From positions 39,906 through 103,905 of the forward strand of contig JAPOQH010000047.1 of NCBI GenBank assembly GCA_026710825.1: DNA of 64,000 bases, written 5' to 3'. Position numbers and translations under genes: made by a program. Position 1 is the stretch's first letter. Each line of letters starts with the position of its first letter. The notes beneath the pieces are model-generated. The model saw nothing but the letters and a program-made list of their open reading frames with translations, was not told the DNA's origin and searched no databases. This document shows positions 1-8,982 of the stretch, in pieces. Source of the stretch: Chloroflexota bacterium (GTDB lineage Bacteria > Chloroflexota > Dehalococcoidia > Lucifugimonadales > UBA3495).

Positions 1-90
1 GAGGGGCTTGAATTCTTCGGCATTGCGACAACCCAAGAAACAAGACGGTTGTCTAGATCAGACTTCGCGGAGGATTGTTCAGAGCAATGA
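1..90 (+). CDS. C-terminal end of an unidentified upstream gene (partial)
   Basis: Frame 1 is open from the first base and stops at TGA 88-90, giving a 29-residue tail (starts EGLEFFGIATTQ, ends AEDCSEQ). The stop overlaps the ATG of the next gene in an ATGA arrangement, which is the reason to believe this frame is real and co-translated with the ATPase that follows. The tail is too short to name a family. If the downstream ATPase is a defence protein, this would be its operon partner and its identity would decide which system it is. Confidence 0.5.
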   Translation, partial: EGLEFFGIATTQETRRLSRSDFAEDCSEQ

Positions 91-2939
91 AGGATGCTTA
101 TCACTGTGAAGAGTCGTCCGGCGAGCAGGAAAAACCTATGACAGAAGGATATGAGGCCAGTACCCCTACGAATTCGGATGTCAAGCCAACAGCTCTCGGG
201 TTACTGATGGAAGCCAAGGGGGGCGCTGGGAAACTGGTGCGGGCATACGCCGCGAAGGACGACGAAGAAGATGATTGGTTAGAGTCGTGGTTCTTGAATA
301 GGACGCAGCTTCATTGCGCTTCCCATATCCCTGAAGATGAACGCGTTGTCCCGATCGAGTTGGAAGCCACTCATGCCCCAAAGTTGGACCAGCGACCAAG
401 GCTGCGTCTTGTCTCAATCAGGCCGCACTATTTTAGGGGATACAAGGCTCTGCCTGGATCCATTGATGTCACAGGCAGCCTAATAGTCATCGAAGGGAAG
501 AACAGTAGTGGCAAGACCAGTCTTGCCGAGGCCCTCGAATTCCTCTTCCAAGGTTCCCTGTCGCGTCGAGAGGAGCATGGTGAAGGCAACCCCGAAGAGC
601 TAGAGAACTGTATTGAGAATCAACTTCGGCCGAGCGATGAAAGCACCTTCGTAGAGGCAGATTTTGTCAGGGACTGGGGAACGCCACACGAAAAGCCGAT
701 AGTGTTGAGACGGATCCTAACCAAAGATTACGGCACCACCAGTACCTCCTCTTGTGAGTCCCAACTTCATTTGGATGGCTCACCGTTGTCGAAAGAAGAT
801 GAATCAGCTGTCCTGGATGAATTGTTTTCCTTCGTACCACCACTGCTAATGCAGCACACGCTCCGGTCTTTTGTACAAAGCCCACCTTCACTTAGGAGGC
901 AATACTTCGAGCGTATTCTTGCCCTGGACGAGCTAACCGATCTTATTGGCAGAGCGGTGATTGGTAGTGCGAAATTGCCAGGATTCAAGAGTCCCCAAGG
1001 AAGCTATGGGTTGTTGCAGTGGGACACTCTGATTGGCCAGGTAAAGAACGCGGATGCTAAAACAATTGCGCAGAAGGTTAAATCACTATCACAGAGCAAT
1101 CAACCTAAAGCCCTTTCAGATGCTCTAATGCGTGTCGCGGTCCTAGAATTCTCATCCCCAGACTCAGACCTAACGGAGGTGGAGACTTGGGTGGAGCAGC
1201 AGCAAAATGTAGCTCGACAGAAGTCATTCCCACCTCTGGCACAATTGCGTCCGAAGCAGCAGCCCAACCACGAGTTGTCGACTATGTTGGCGGGATCTCA
1301 AGATCGGATAGCGACTATCGAAGCAAAATGGCAAGGCTTCGAGTCTGCGAGGGCGTTAACTCACGCTGTGCAGGAAAATGCTCTTGTAATTGCGGACGCT
1401 TTAGAAAGCATGATCCAAGCAGGCCTCATTGATCGGGAGAAAGCTGTCCAATTGTGTCCCTTATGTGGTCACGAAAGCCCAACCACATTTACTCAGAACC
1501 GTCTACTGGAGATTGATCAATGGAAGCCGCTTGCGGACGCTCAGAAACAGGCCCGTGCTAGCTTCGACTATGAGATCGGGGCACTGAAGCGTGATCTACA
1601 AACCCTGATACAAGAAGCCAGTGACACACTACCTGACCTCCCAAACCTAGACGAACACTTGAAAGAGGTATCTTCCGAACTTTCGAATGCAGCCTCGGCT
1701 TTGGTAAGCGTTCGATCTCGCATCGAAACCGAGGTGCGCAAACACTTGGATAAGGCTCAACTCCTGGTCAAAGCAGATGTGGGTCAAATTGACACCACGG
1801 CAGAGGTCAAAACCCATGTATCAGAGCGCATAGCGTGCATAGAAAATTTGAAGGTTCTCCCCGACTACGCTGAAGAATACCGCCAAGCGCTTAGATCGCT
1901 TGAGACCATCGTAGGGCAAACAGCTTCAACTGACGAAGAATATCGGAACCGACAATCCTGGCTTTCCTGTGCCAAGTCCCAGGCAGACGTTATAAATGAC
2001 TTTAAGTGGGAGAAGGCAAAGTCAGCAGCTCAAAAAGACCTAGCGGCTATCAGGAATGAACTAATGAAGTTCCGCGGAAAATACCTTGAGGGTCGGAGGG
2101 CGTCATTTAGTCAGGGAATGCAGGACGTATGGACATGCCTGCGTGAAGATTCGTACTCCGTGTTCAGCAATCTTCAAATCCCGGAGCCAAAGGGGAAGGG
2201 CTTTCCGGTTGTCCTCGAAGTTAAAGCTACACTTAACGATGGGGTCGAAACCAAAGAAATTGATGCGCTCAAGGTGTTTAGCGAGTCCCAAGTCAACGCG
2301 CTTGGAGTTGCGGCATTTGTAACCCGCTCGAGACTGCTAGGCCACGATTTGTTGATTTTTGATGATCCCGTCCAATCGATGGATGAGGACCATTTCAAGA
2401 CATTCGCTAGAGATGTCTTGCCTCCGATCCTCGATGAAGGGCGTCAAGTTATTCTTTTGACTCACAATGAAACCTTCGCCAGAGACCTAAGCTACTGGCA
2501 TCATGAACGCCCTGATTACGTCACACTCACGGCACGAATGTCACAAAAGGACGGCTGCGTAGTCGATGAGGGCAATCGACGGTTCAGTGAACGCCTCCGA
2601 AACGCTGAGAGGTTAGCCAAGGAAGGAGAACTTAAGGAGTCCTGGATACGTGTGCGGATCGCTATTGAACGTCTTTACATTATATCCAAGGTCAAGTACG
2701 GCCCAACTAACTTTGCTCCCGATTCGTGGAAAGACCAAGCGGCTGAGTATATGTGGGGCGATGGTGGAGTAGGGTCCATTATCGGCAACATAGATCCAGA
2801 TGCTGGCAAACGCCTGAAGGAAATCTTGACGATGACAGCTGCTGGCGGCCACGACAAAGGGGAACCCGGATTTACGGACTTAATGGGGGCGACCAGGTTC
2901 TTGAGAGAGCTAGGGTCAAAAATGAAGGTCTCTGATTAA
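87..2939 (+). CDS. Rad50/RecF-like AAA (SMC-type) ATPase with zinc hook
   Basis: A 950-residue ATPase of the SMC/Rad50/RecN type. The Walker A (EGKNSSGKTS) is at about residues 135-144, a zinc-hook CPLCGH at about 457 lies inside coiled-coil-like sequence, Walker B (LLIFDDPVQSMD) is at about 755-766 and an H-loop (LLTHNETFAR) follows near 790. After the ATPase core there is a helical domain of about 130 residues (around WIRVRIAIERLY) that Rad50 does not have. ATG 87 was chosen because it overlaps the stop of the upstream frame (ATGA) with GGAGGA 12 bases before it; TTG 75 and ATG 138 (AGGA 7 bases upstream) are alternatives. GC and codon use look lower than in the rest of the window. Such ATPases occur in Lamassu-like, ABC-three-component and other anti-phage systems, but without its partner the system cannot be named. 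Confidence 0.85.
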   Translation: MKDAYHCEESSGEQEKPMTEGYEASTPTNSDVKPTALGLLMEAKGGAGKLVRAYAAKDDEEDDWLESWFLNRTQLHCASHIPEDERVVPIELEATHAPKLDQRPRLRLVSIRPHYFRGYKALPGSIDVTGSLIVIEGKNSSGKTSLAEALEFLFQGSLSRREEHGEGNPEELENCIENQLRPSDESTFVEADFVRDWGTPHEKPIVLRRILTKDYGTTSTSSCESQLHLDGSPLSKEDESAVLDELFSFVPPLLMQHTLRSFVQSPPSLRRQYFERILALDELTDLIGRAVIGSAKLPGFKSPQGSYGLLQWDTLIGQVKNADAKTIAQKVKSLSQSNQPKALSDALMRVAVLEFSSPDSDLTEVETWVEQQQNVARQKSFPPLAQLRPKQQPNHELSTMLAGSQDRIATIEAKWQGFESARALTHAVQENALVIADALESMIQAGLIDREKAVQLCPLCGHESPTTFTQNRLLEIDQWKPLADAQKQARASFDYEIGALKRDLQTLIQEASDTLPDLPNLDEHLKEVSSELSNAASALVSVRSRIETEVRKHLDKAQLLVKADVGQIDTTAEVKTHVSERIACIENLKVLPDYAEEYRQALRSLETIVGQTASTDEEYRNRQSWLSCAKSQADVINDFKWEKAKSAAQKDLAAIRNELMKFRGKYLEGRRASFSQGMQDVWTCLREDSYSVFSNLQIPEPKGKGFPVVLEVKATLNDGVETKEIDALKVFSESQVNALGVAAFVTRSRLLGHDLLIFDDPVQSMDEDHFKTFARDVLPPILDEGRQVILLTHNETFARDLSYWHHERPDYVTLTARMSQKDGCVVDEGNRRFSERLRNAERLAKEGELKESWIRVRIAIERLYIISKVKYGPTNFAPDSWKDQAAEYMWGDGGVGSIIGNIDPDAGKRLKEILTMTAAGGHDKGEPGFTDLMGATRFLRELGSKMKVSD

Positions 2940-3141
2940 TCGGGGGCATCGTTCTGTAGGTCGTTAGTGGAGATGGGATGAATCCAAATGTGGGCAATGC
3001 ACGAATGTGCAGTCGAGCTTGGCTCACAAAACAGGATTGGACCTGGCGCGTGCCTTCTTTGGCATGGCTTCGACAACCCTAGAATAGAACCTCCCACCGA
3101 AAAGTTCTCAATACGGTATACTTCGACCCACCACGTCATTC

Positions 3142-3462
3142 TCAGAACCAAATCCCACGCCCTTTTGTGCGTGCGAGAAGATCCGATTTCTCCTGAGATG
3201 CACGCCGAATGTGAGCTATGCGGCGCTCCGCTTCCCACCAAGCAGAGGCGTTCATCTGCTCGTACGAGTGCACGTTCTTTCCCGCAGGCGCGGTCGCGTC
3301 TGACAACCGCAATGCGGTGGCCTCAGACTTGGGGCCGAGGACAGTTACTGCGCCGCCCACACAGCATATCTTGCTCGTGAAAAACGATTGCTCCTCCCCA
3401 ATGGGACATTGTCCCGCCGCGCCTGACACCATGGCGATCTCGTTACGTTTATCGTGACGCAT
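3142..3462 (-). CDS. Hypothetical small protein (doubtful)
   Basis: A 106-residue frame with a Cys-containing N-terminal half (QCPIGEEQSFFTSKICCVGG) and a charged helical second half. AGGGAGG lies directly before the ATG, too close for ideal initiation. The arrangement resembles a degenerate small zinc-binding protein, but no complete Cys4 set can be assigned. No relative was recognised, and overlapping frames exist on the plus strand, so it may not be a gene. Confidence 0.25.
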   Translation of the reverse strand: MRHDKRNEIAMVSGAAGQCPIGEEQSFFTSKICCVGGAVTVLGPKSEATALRLSDATAPAGKNVHSYEQMNASAWWEAERRIAHIRRASQEKSDLLARTKGRGIWF

Positions 3463-3508
3463 CCTCCCTATATGAATGATAAATGTAGCAATGCCGACTC
3501 AGGTGGGT

Positions 3509-3535
3509 TTGAAACCGGCGGATTTTTCCTATACA
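3509..3535 (+). promoter_or_regulatory. Possible sigma70-type promoter of the Rieske gene
   Basis: TTGAAA at 3509-3514 and TATACA at 3530-3535 are separated by 15 bases, about 55 bases before the Rieske start codon. The spacer is shorter than the ideal 17, so this is a tentative call. Confidence 0.3.
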
Positions 3536-3590
3536 TTGGCACGCGTCAGCCAAACGGCAGCACCGGACAACGGCAGCAAGGATAAGCGCA

Positions 3591-3959
3591 ATGAGCACCG
3601 AACGAAGAAGAGGAACCGTCACCATGCGCCAGGTCAGCGGCTCGGCCCGCTCCCGGAAGGTGCGTGTGGAACTCGGAGATGAGGCATCCTTTACCGAACT
3701 CCCGGCTCCGGTAAAAGTCGGCGACGCTTCTTACTTCCTGGTCCGTGGCCGCGACGGCTACAAGCTGCTGTCAACGATGTGTCCCCACCAGGGCGGTGAG
3801 ATCGAGGATGAAGGTGATGAGGTATTCGTGTGCGACGGCCACGGCTGGCAGTACGAGAAGGGCGACGGCCGGTGCGTCAACAACCCCGATTTTCGCATGA
3901 AGGCTTTCCTGGTCACCGTGCAGAACGACCGCCTGGTAGCATTGGTGCCCGACGAGTAG
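3591..3959 (+). CDS. Rieske [2Fe-2S] domain protein
   Basis: A 122-residue soluble ferredoxin-like Rieske protein. The cluster ligands are visible as CPHQGG and, 16 residues later, CDGHGW, i.e. the C-x-H...C-x-x-H pattern, near residues 64 and 83. There is no membrane anchor and no catalytic domain, so it fits a stand-alone electron carrier of the kind that serves ring-hydroxylating oxygenases, rather than a bc1-type Rieske subunit. ATG 3591 has AAGGA 8 bases upstream; an internal ATG at 3624 is possible. No oxygenase gene is adjacent. A strong hairpin follows. Confidence 0.85.
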   Translation: MSTERRRGTVTMRQVSGSARSRKVRVELGDEASFTELPAPVKVGDASYFLVRGRDGYKLLSTMCPHQGGEIEDEGDEVFVCDGHGWQYEKGDGRCVNNPDFRMKAFLVTVQNDRLVALVPDE

Positions 3960-3994
3960 CCAACGGGAATACTCGCCGACCCTTAACGGAAATC

Positions 3995-4021
3995 GGCCCC
4001 GGAACCCAGGGTTCCGGGGCC
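3995..4021. terminator. Bidirectional hairpin terminator
   Basis: GGCCCCGGAACC (3995-4006) and GGTTCCGGGGCC (4010-4021) form a perfect 12-bp stem with a 3-base loop. It lies between the ends of the convergent Rieske (+) and amidohydrolase (-) genes. The following bases are only moderately T-rich. Confidence 0.7.
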
Positions 4022-4051
4022 TCCCGTTTACGGAACAACTTTCGCGTCCGA

Positions 4052-5728
4052 CTATCCCACCATGTCGTAGCTGCGGAGCAACTTGCCGGGCAGTTCGCCG
4101 GTACATTCGTTTTCCACGAACGTCACGGTGCCGTTGACGAGGATGTAGCGGATTCCGGTTGGCTTTTGCACCAACCGCTTCTCTCCGCCGGGGAAGTCGG
4201 TCTCGAACTGGGGCTTGTCGTACAGCAGCCCGAGCTCTTCCATGTTGTAAATCATGACATCGGCATAGTCGCCCACGCGCAAAGTGCCGCGTCCCTTCAT
4301 ATCAGAGAACCAGGCGGGAAGTGCGCTCATCTTCTGATGGGCCTGCTCCAACGTCATCAATTCGTTATCGCGGATCCAGTGTCCCAGGAAGTAAACGGGC
4401 CACACGCTGTTGACCAGGAAGCGCGTGTGCGCGCCGCCATCGGACACCGAGATATGCACGTAGGGATTGACCAGCCGCTCGGCGCGAGCGTCGTCGCCCT
4501 GTCCACCCGCGGGGTGCGCGAATTCCGTTTCCAGGTCCTCGTCCAGCGCGATGTCGAGGAAAGCGTCCAGTGGGTGTTTGCCCTCAGCCTCAGCGATGTC
4601 GGCGATGGACAACCCTTCGTACTGCAGGTTCCGCTCCAGGGCTACCTCCACAACCTGGACTTGCGCCCAGTCGGTGCGGGCGTGAGGACGTTCAAGAACG
4701 TCGCGCTTCATGCCGTCGCGGATGCCGTCCTCGGATAGTTTGGCGATCCGTTCCTCCTTGGTGCCCACGAGCGGCTGTACCCAGTTGGGCATGTAGTCGA
4801 ACAGGTTGTACTCCGAGAGTTTGAACTCAGCGATGGTCGGCACCGAACCCTGTTGAGCCAGCACGGGCAGGCCCTCCTGCCGGACTTCCTCCAGCCAGTC
4901 ATAGCCCTCGTCGTCGCCCAACACCACGTGCAGCGGTCGACCGCTCATGCGGACCATTTCCGCCAGCATATCGCGCTGCGCCGGCCGGTCATCGGAAATG
5001 CCGATGGTCCAACCCAGGTGTCCCACGCCGAACTGCCGCAGGACCTGCGACAGGGCGTAAAACTCCTCTGGCGACGCCACGTGGCTGGGCAGCCAGCTGC
5101 CGTCCTCCGGCCTGTCTTCCAGGTTCTTGTCGGCGGACAATCCGAAGGCCCCAGCCGTCATGGAGTCGTATAAAATTTGCTTCATCTGGTTCAACTCGGC
5201 CTCGGTGACCGACGTACGCTCCCGGGCCGGTATCATTCCCAGCACATAACCGCGCAGCGGAGAGAAAGGCACCAACGCGCCAACGTTGACCCCCAGTCCC
5301 TGGCGATCCAGGCTATCCATGTATTCGGGGAAGGTTTCCCAGTCCCAGCGCATGCCAAGCCGCATGGACTCCAGGGGTATCGCCTCGATGCGATTCATCA
5401 TGCGCATGTTCAGGTCCCGGTCCTCGGGTCGAGTCGGGGCGAACCCGAATCCGCATTGTCCGACGGTAAGCGACGTCACGCCGAACCATCCCGACAGGGA
5501 TGCGTAGGGGTCCCAGTTGAGTTGCGCATCATAGTGGGTATGCAGGTCCACCGCCCCCGGCGCCACGATGCATCCACTCGCGTCCAACTCCCTGGCGCCA
5601 CCCGAGTTGATGCGCCCACTGATCATGGCGACCCGCCCATCCTTGATGCCGACGTCGGCCCGGATGCGGGGAAGGCCGGTGCCGTCGACTACGGTTCCAC
5701 CGCGAATTACCAAATCAAACTCTGGCAT
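4052..5728 (-). CDS. N-acyl-D-amino-acid deacylase-type amidohydrolase
   Basis: A 558-residue amidohydrolase-superfamily protein of the D-aminoacylase branch. The N-terminal beta-sandwich start (DLVIRGGTVVDGTG) leads into the metal-binding VDLHTHYDAQ motif near residue 60, followed by the family's GVTSLTVGQCGFGFAP stretch; the C-terminal part has the returning strands around LRVGDYADVMIYN. Members deacylate N-acyl-D-amino acids or hydrolyse related cyclic amides; the substrate cannot be read from sequence. It is a single gene between a convergent Rieske gene and a divergent deaminase gene. Confidence 0.85.
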   Translation of the reverse strand: MPEFDLVIRGGTVVDGTGLPRIRADVGIKDGRVAMISGRINSGGARELDASGCIVAPGAVDLHTHYDAQLNWDPYASLSGWFGVTSLTVGQCGFGFAPTRPEDRDLNMRMMNRIEAIPLESMRLGMRWDWETFPEYMDSLDRQGLGVNVGALVPFSPLRGYVLGMIPARERTSVTEAELNQMKQILYDSMTAGAFGLSADKNLEDRPEDGSWLPSHVASPEEFYALSQVLRQFGVGHLGWTIGISDDRPAQRDMLAEMVRMSGRPLHVVLGDDEGYDWLEEVRQEGLPVLAQQGSVPTIAEFKLSEYNLFDYMPNWVQPLVGTKEERIAKLSEDGIRDGMKRDVLERPHARTDWAQVQVVEVALERNLQYEGLSIADIAEAEGKHPLDAFLDIALDEDLETEFAHPAGGQGDDARAERLVNPYVHISVSDGGAHTRFLVNSVWPVYFLGHWIRDNELMTLEQAHQKMSALPAWFSDMKGRGTLRVGDYADVMIYNMEELGLLYDKPQFETDFPGGEKRLVQKPTGIRYILVNGTVTFVENECTGELPGKLLRSYDMVG

Positions 5729-6179
5729 ACAGTCACCTCCAACGGCGATGTGCTACAAAGAAAATCAAGCTTCCCGGCGAGTTTATCAACTCACATGGCA
5801 TGAGTGTATTGGTACCGCATCCAAACGTCAATTTGTTTACGGATTTCATAATCACACGGTAACGTCGGTTCAAGTTTCCGTGCTGTTGGATAAACCAGCG
5901 CGGTCGTCCTCAATCGAGGTGTGGCCGAGCGGCCAGAAGGCCTTGCTGGATGTTAAAATGCGTGAGCTGCCGCTACGTCTATTGGCGTAGCCGGGCCCGG
6001 CAGTTTCGCCGCCCAACTACTGGCGAAGGCTCCAAACCGTACAAGTATCGGCACACGAAATGGTGTTAACGACCAGCAGATAGACCCGAATCACCGCGGA
6101 TTTGAGCACAAATCTCTTCGAGTTCGAAATCCCCAGCCGCCACCTTCAGCCGCCATTTCTTCTTCTACATCGCCACCCA
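5729..6179. other. Divergent intergenic region with clustered inverted repeats
   Basis: A 450-base gap between divergent genes. Its centre is rich in short inverted repeats: gctacg/cgtagc at 5972-5977 and 5986-5991, the palindrome gccgggcccggc at 5990-6001, and ttcgcc/ggcgaa at 6005-6010 and 6022-6027. A tRNA-like start (GGTGTGGCCGAGCGG, about 5918-5932) is present, but no T-arm consensus or matching acceptor follows. No protein gene is supported. It could encode a structured leader or small RNA, or be a decayed tRNA. Confidence 0.35.
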
Positions 6180-7211
6180 ATGCCCGTTTCCCCGTTCATC
6201 CGCGACCTGCCCAAGGCGGAGTTGCACCTCCATATCGAAGGCACATTTGAGCCGGAGTTGATGCTGGAAATCACTCAGCGAAACGGCGTCTCATTGCCGT
6301 TCACCACCGTGGACGAAGCGCGCGCCGCCTACCGGTTCTCCAACCTGCAGGATTTCCTTGACATCTACTACCGGGGCGTCGGCGCGCTAATCACCGAGCA
6401 GGACTTCTGCGAACTCACCTGCGCCTATTTCGACCGCGTCGCCCGCCAGGGCGTCCGACACGCTGAGATATTCTTCGACCCCCAGGCTCACACTGCCCGC
6501 GGCGTCCCTTTCTCCACAGTCTGCCGGGGCATCGAATCAGGGCTTCAGTACGCCCTGCAAAGGTACGGCATCTCGTCCCGCCTGATTATGTGTTTCCTGC
6601 GGCACCTTGACGAATCCGAAGCTCTCGTGACGCTGGAAGCAGCGCTGCCATTCCGCAATGTGATCCACGGGGTCGGCCTTGATTCAAGCGAGATGGGCAA
6701 CCCCCCGGCGAAGTTCGCCCGCGTTTTCGCCGCCGCCCGCGACGCGGGACTCGCCTGCGTAGCCCACGCGGGAGAGGAGGGTACTGCAGAATACGTCCGC
6801 GATGCGGTGGACGTCCTGAAAGTGCAGCGCATCGACCACGGCAACCGGGCGTTGGAGGATCCCTCACTAACCGCCGAACTGGCCGAGCGGCGCATCCCAC
6901 TTACCGTCTGCCCACTGTCCAATCTCAGATTGGGAGTCGTGGACTCGCTCGACCGGCACCCGCTGCGCGAAATGCTGGACGCCGGGTTGATGGTTACGCT
7001 GAACTCCGACGACCCGGCGTATTTCGGCGGATATATTAACGAAAACTACGAGGCCATGCAGGAACACCTGGGGGTTGACGATGCCACGCTGGCTCGAATC
7101 GCACGCAACTCCTTCCACGCCGCATTTCTGCAACCCGGGCGGCGCACCGAACTTCTGGCCGAACTCGATGCTTATCTGCTTGAACATGACATGCATTTGT
7201 CAGTAAGATAG
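6180..7211 (+). CDS. Adenosine deaminase family protein, probably adenine deaminase
   Basis: A 343-residue TIM-barrel deaminase. The zinc and catalytic motifs are in order: HLHIEG near residue 17, HAGEEG near 200, RIDHGNR near 218 and NSDDPAYFGGY near 280. The SDDPAYFGGY form and HIEGTFEPE are more like the adenine deaminase branch (adenine to hypoxanthine) than classical adenosine deaminase, so purine salvage through hypoxanthine is the likely role. ATG 6180 is preferred because it gives the typical short N-terminus before PKAELHLH; a TTG 78 bases upstream adds only unconserved residues. Confidence 0.88.
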   Translation: MPVSPFIRDLPKAELHLHIEGTFEPELMLEITQRNGVSLPFTTVDEARAAYRFSNLQDFLDIYYRGVGALITEQDFCELTCAYFDRVARQGVRHAEIFFDPQAHTARGVPFSTVCRGIESGLQYALQRYGISSRLIMCFLRHLDESEALVTLEAALPFRNVIHGVGLDSSEMGNPPAKFARVFAAARDAGLACVAHAGEEGTAEYVRDAVDVLKVQRIDHGNRALEDPSLTAELAERRIPLTVCPLSNLRLGVVDSLDRHPLREMLDAGLMVTLNSDDPAYFGGYINENYEAMQEHLGVDDATLARIARNSFHAAFLQPGRRTELLAELDAYLLEHDMHLSVR

Positions 7212-7282
7212 GCTGGTGTTGCTCATCGTCCGCACCCAGGGAACCCCACCGAGGGAGCCAAATCCTCCGCGCCGGCGGGCCG

Positions 7283-7954
7283 ATGATTGAACTGGTCCTC
7301 CTCGTCATCCACATCTCGGCCGGCTCGGTGGCCCTGCTCACGGCATTCGTCGCGCTGGTCACCGCCAAGGGCGGCGTAATTCACGTGCGGGCCGGGCGGG
7401 TTTACGCCATTGGCATGACGCTGATATTCGTCACCGCCATCCCATTGGCGATCCTGGGAGCATCCATTTTCCTGCTGCTGATCGCGGTGTTCAGCTTCTA
7501 CCTCGTCTTCGCCGGCTGGCGATTCGCCCGCAACCGCAGCCGTCGACCTCAGGCCGTGGACTGGATCGCCGCCGCCATCATGGGCCTGACCGGCCTGGGC
7601 ATGTGGGGTTACGCCGCCGTGCTGGCGCTGTCAGGCACAGAGAATTGGGTGACGTTGGCGGCGTTCGGATTCATCGCCGTCGCTTTAAGTGTGGCCGACG
7701 GGTTGTTCTTCTACCAGGGCCTTGCCGGCAAGCGGCGTCCTGCCCCTCATCTGCGCATCCAGCGCCACCTGACCAACATGATGGCCGGCACGATCTCCAC
7801 GATAACCGCCGTGATGGTGGTCAACGTGAGCATGAACCCCGCGTGGGTGCCGTGGCTGCTGCCCACCATCGTTATCACCCCGCTGATCATCTGGTGGAAC
7901 GTGCGCACCGCCCTTCAGGCTCGACGCCGGACCGCGCCAGCGGACACCGGGTGA
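7283..7954 (+). CDS. DUF2306-type integral membrane protein
   Basis: A 223-residue protein with about seven hydrophobic segments. The N-terminal HISAGSVALLTAFVAL...KGGVIHVRAGRVY stretch matches the DUF2306 pattern of small polytopic membrane proteins with conserved His residues at helix ends, and HLRIQRHLTNMMAG occurs near residue 156. Function is unknown for the family. It starts 71 bases after the deaminase and may be transcribed with it. Confidence 0.7.
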   Translation: MIELVLLVIHISAGSVALLTAFVALVTAKGGVIHVRAGRVYAIGMTLIFVTAIPLAILGASIFLLLIAVFSFYLVFAGWRFARNRSRRPQAVDWIAAAIMGLTGLGMWGYAAVLALSGTENWVTLAAFGFIAVALSVADGLFFYQGLAGKRRPAPHLRIQRHLTNMMAGTISTITAVMVVNVSMNPAWVPWLLPTIVITPLIIWWNVRTALQARRRTAPADTG

Positions 7955-8355
7955 ATCGACACCAATGCTGAGATAAGCGTCAGCAGGAACGTGACCGATT
8001 TCGCCAGAGTCACATGGATCGGCTTCCCAATCGGCCTATCAGCCGCGCCGGGTTTATGGCGAAGATAGCCCGCGGCGTTATTGGTCCGCCGCGGGCGAGT
8101 TCGGCGGTTATGTTCGGCAGCAATAGCAGCAGTTATCGTGGCGGTTATCGCGCTGCCGGGAGCGGCTGAGTATCGTTATGATTCTCCGGTACCGTGTGGC
8201 CTGTACCTGACTCTTCGGACGGCCCCATCGAAATCACACTGGGTATCCTATCCGCCAATAGTGAAATTGGCGTGAATAATTGGCCGATTTTTGTGGAATT
8301 TTCGTGAACATCTGGCTGGCAACAGCAGAAAACCGACCGCGCCGCTCGCACCACG
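7955..8355. other. Gap between convergent genes with one GC-rich hairpin
   Basis: About 400 bases between convergent genes. The clear element is a 10-bp perfect stem, gcccgcggcg (8068-8077) with cgccgcgggc (8087-8096) and a 9-base loop, which may terminate the DUF2306 transcript although no T-run follows. A 64-residue TTG-started frame at 8081-8275 has one hydrophobic stretch but nothing else to support it. Confidence 0.4.
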
Positions 8356-8880
8356 TCACTGTTGGACGAAACGCCGGTACACCTCTTCCTCCGACAGCGC
8401 CTCCTGGTGGAACCAACTATCGTCGATGATCTTATAGACGTTTTCCATCCGCTCCAGGATTTCGTTGGTCAGCAACAGGGCGTCCAGCGGCGACGACGGC
8501 ATCGCCCCATCCCGTTCCAGCGTCATCACCGTTTCCGATATCGCGCGGATCAACTCGATGGTGCCAACGTGGGTGGCGTTGCTGCGAGCGGTGTGCAGGC
8601 TGTGGTAGATCGACGACGCTCCGTGGTTCTTCAACAGCATCGCCAGCGATTGCTGCTCGTCGTCGATCTGGATCCCCCGGATGGCTGCCGCGTTCACCAG
8701 CGACTGTTGCAGGGTCAGCATGTCGGTGCCGTTCTCCACCGCCATCCGCGCGAAGGTGTTGACCACCCGTGCGATGTTGTCCGCCCGCTCCAGCCAGCGT
8801 CCCAACCAGATCAGGTTGTACACCCTTGAGTCGGTCAGCCACCGGTCCGGGCTCACGGATATTGACCTCGGTTCCACCAT
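8356..8880 (-). CDS. Alpha-E (DUF403) protein, short form
   Basis: A 174-residue, mostly helical protein with the alpha-E hallmark near its start (SRVYNLIWLGRWLERADNIAR) and a second helix set (LLLTNEILERMENVYK). Alpha-E proteins are usually about 300 residues, so only roughly half the domain is present. Third gene of an operon with a circularly permuted ATP-grasp protein and a transglutaminase-like protein, the standard genomic trio; such clusters are thought to make or modify small peptides. AAGGAG lies 12 bases before the ATG, immediately preceded by a triple 16-bp tandem repeat. Confidence 0.8.
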   Translation of the reverse strand: MVEPRSISVSPDRWLTDSRVYNLIWLGRWLERADNIARVVNTFARMAVENGTDMLTLQQSLVNAAAIRGIQIDDEQQSLAMLLKNHGASSIYHSLHTARSNATHVGTIELIRAISETVMTLERDGAMPSSPLDALLLTNEILERMENVYKIIDDSWFHQEALSEEEVYRRFVQQ

Positions 8881-8898
8881 AATTCAACCGTACTCCTT

Positions 8899-8945
8899 GC
8901 TTATGTCAGTCCCAGCTTATGTCAGTCCCAGCTTATGTCAGTCCA
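8899..8945. repeat. Three tandem copies of a 16-bp unit
   Basis: The unit gcttatgtcagtccca occurs at 8899-8914 and 8915-8930, with a third copy lacking one base at 8931-8945. The array sits between the transglutaminase and alpha-E genes and abuts the alpha-E ribosome-binding site. It could be a slippage-prone spacer or a repeated protein-binding site. Confidence 0.85.
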
Positions 8946-8982
8946 CCATTGGCGCGAACCATGCCCCGCCAATTACTCCGAG

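Larger units (their letters stand above)
2940..3590. other. Gap with no confident gene
   Basis: About 650 bases between the ATPase and the Rieske gene. Several overlapping short frames exist on both strands and none has a recognisable domain; the best is the minus-strand frame listed at 3142-3462. Base composition changes here from the AT-richer left part to the GC-rich main sequence, so this may be one edge of an acquired segment. No tRNA, repeat or integrase is visible. Confidence 0.4.

Noticed and set aside
5918..6005. A tRNA-Ser/Leu gene
   Set aside because: Only the beginning looks like a class II tRNA; no acceptor match, no GTTCRA T-loop, and no sensible anticodon arm.
8081..8275. Small exported protein with one hydrophobic segment
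   Set aside because: TTG start without RBS, starts inside a GC-rich hairpin; no similarity recognised.
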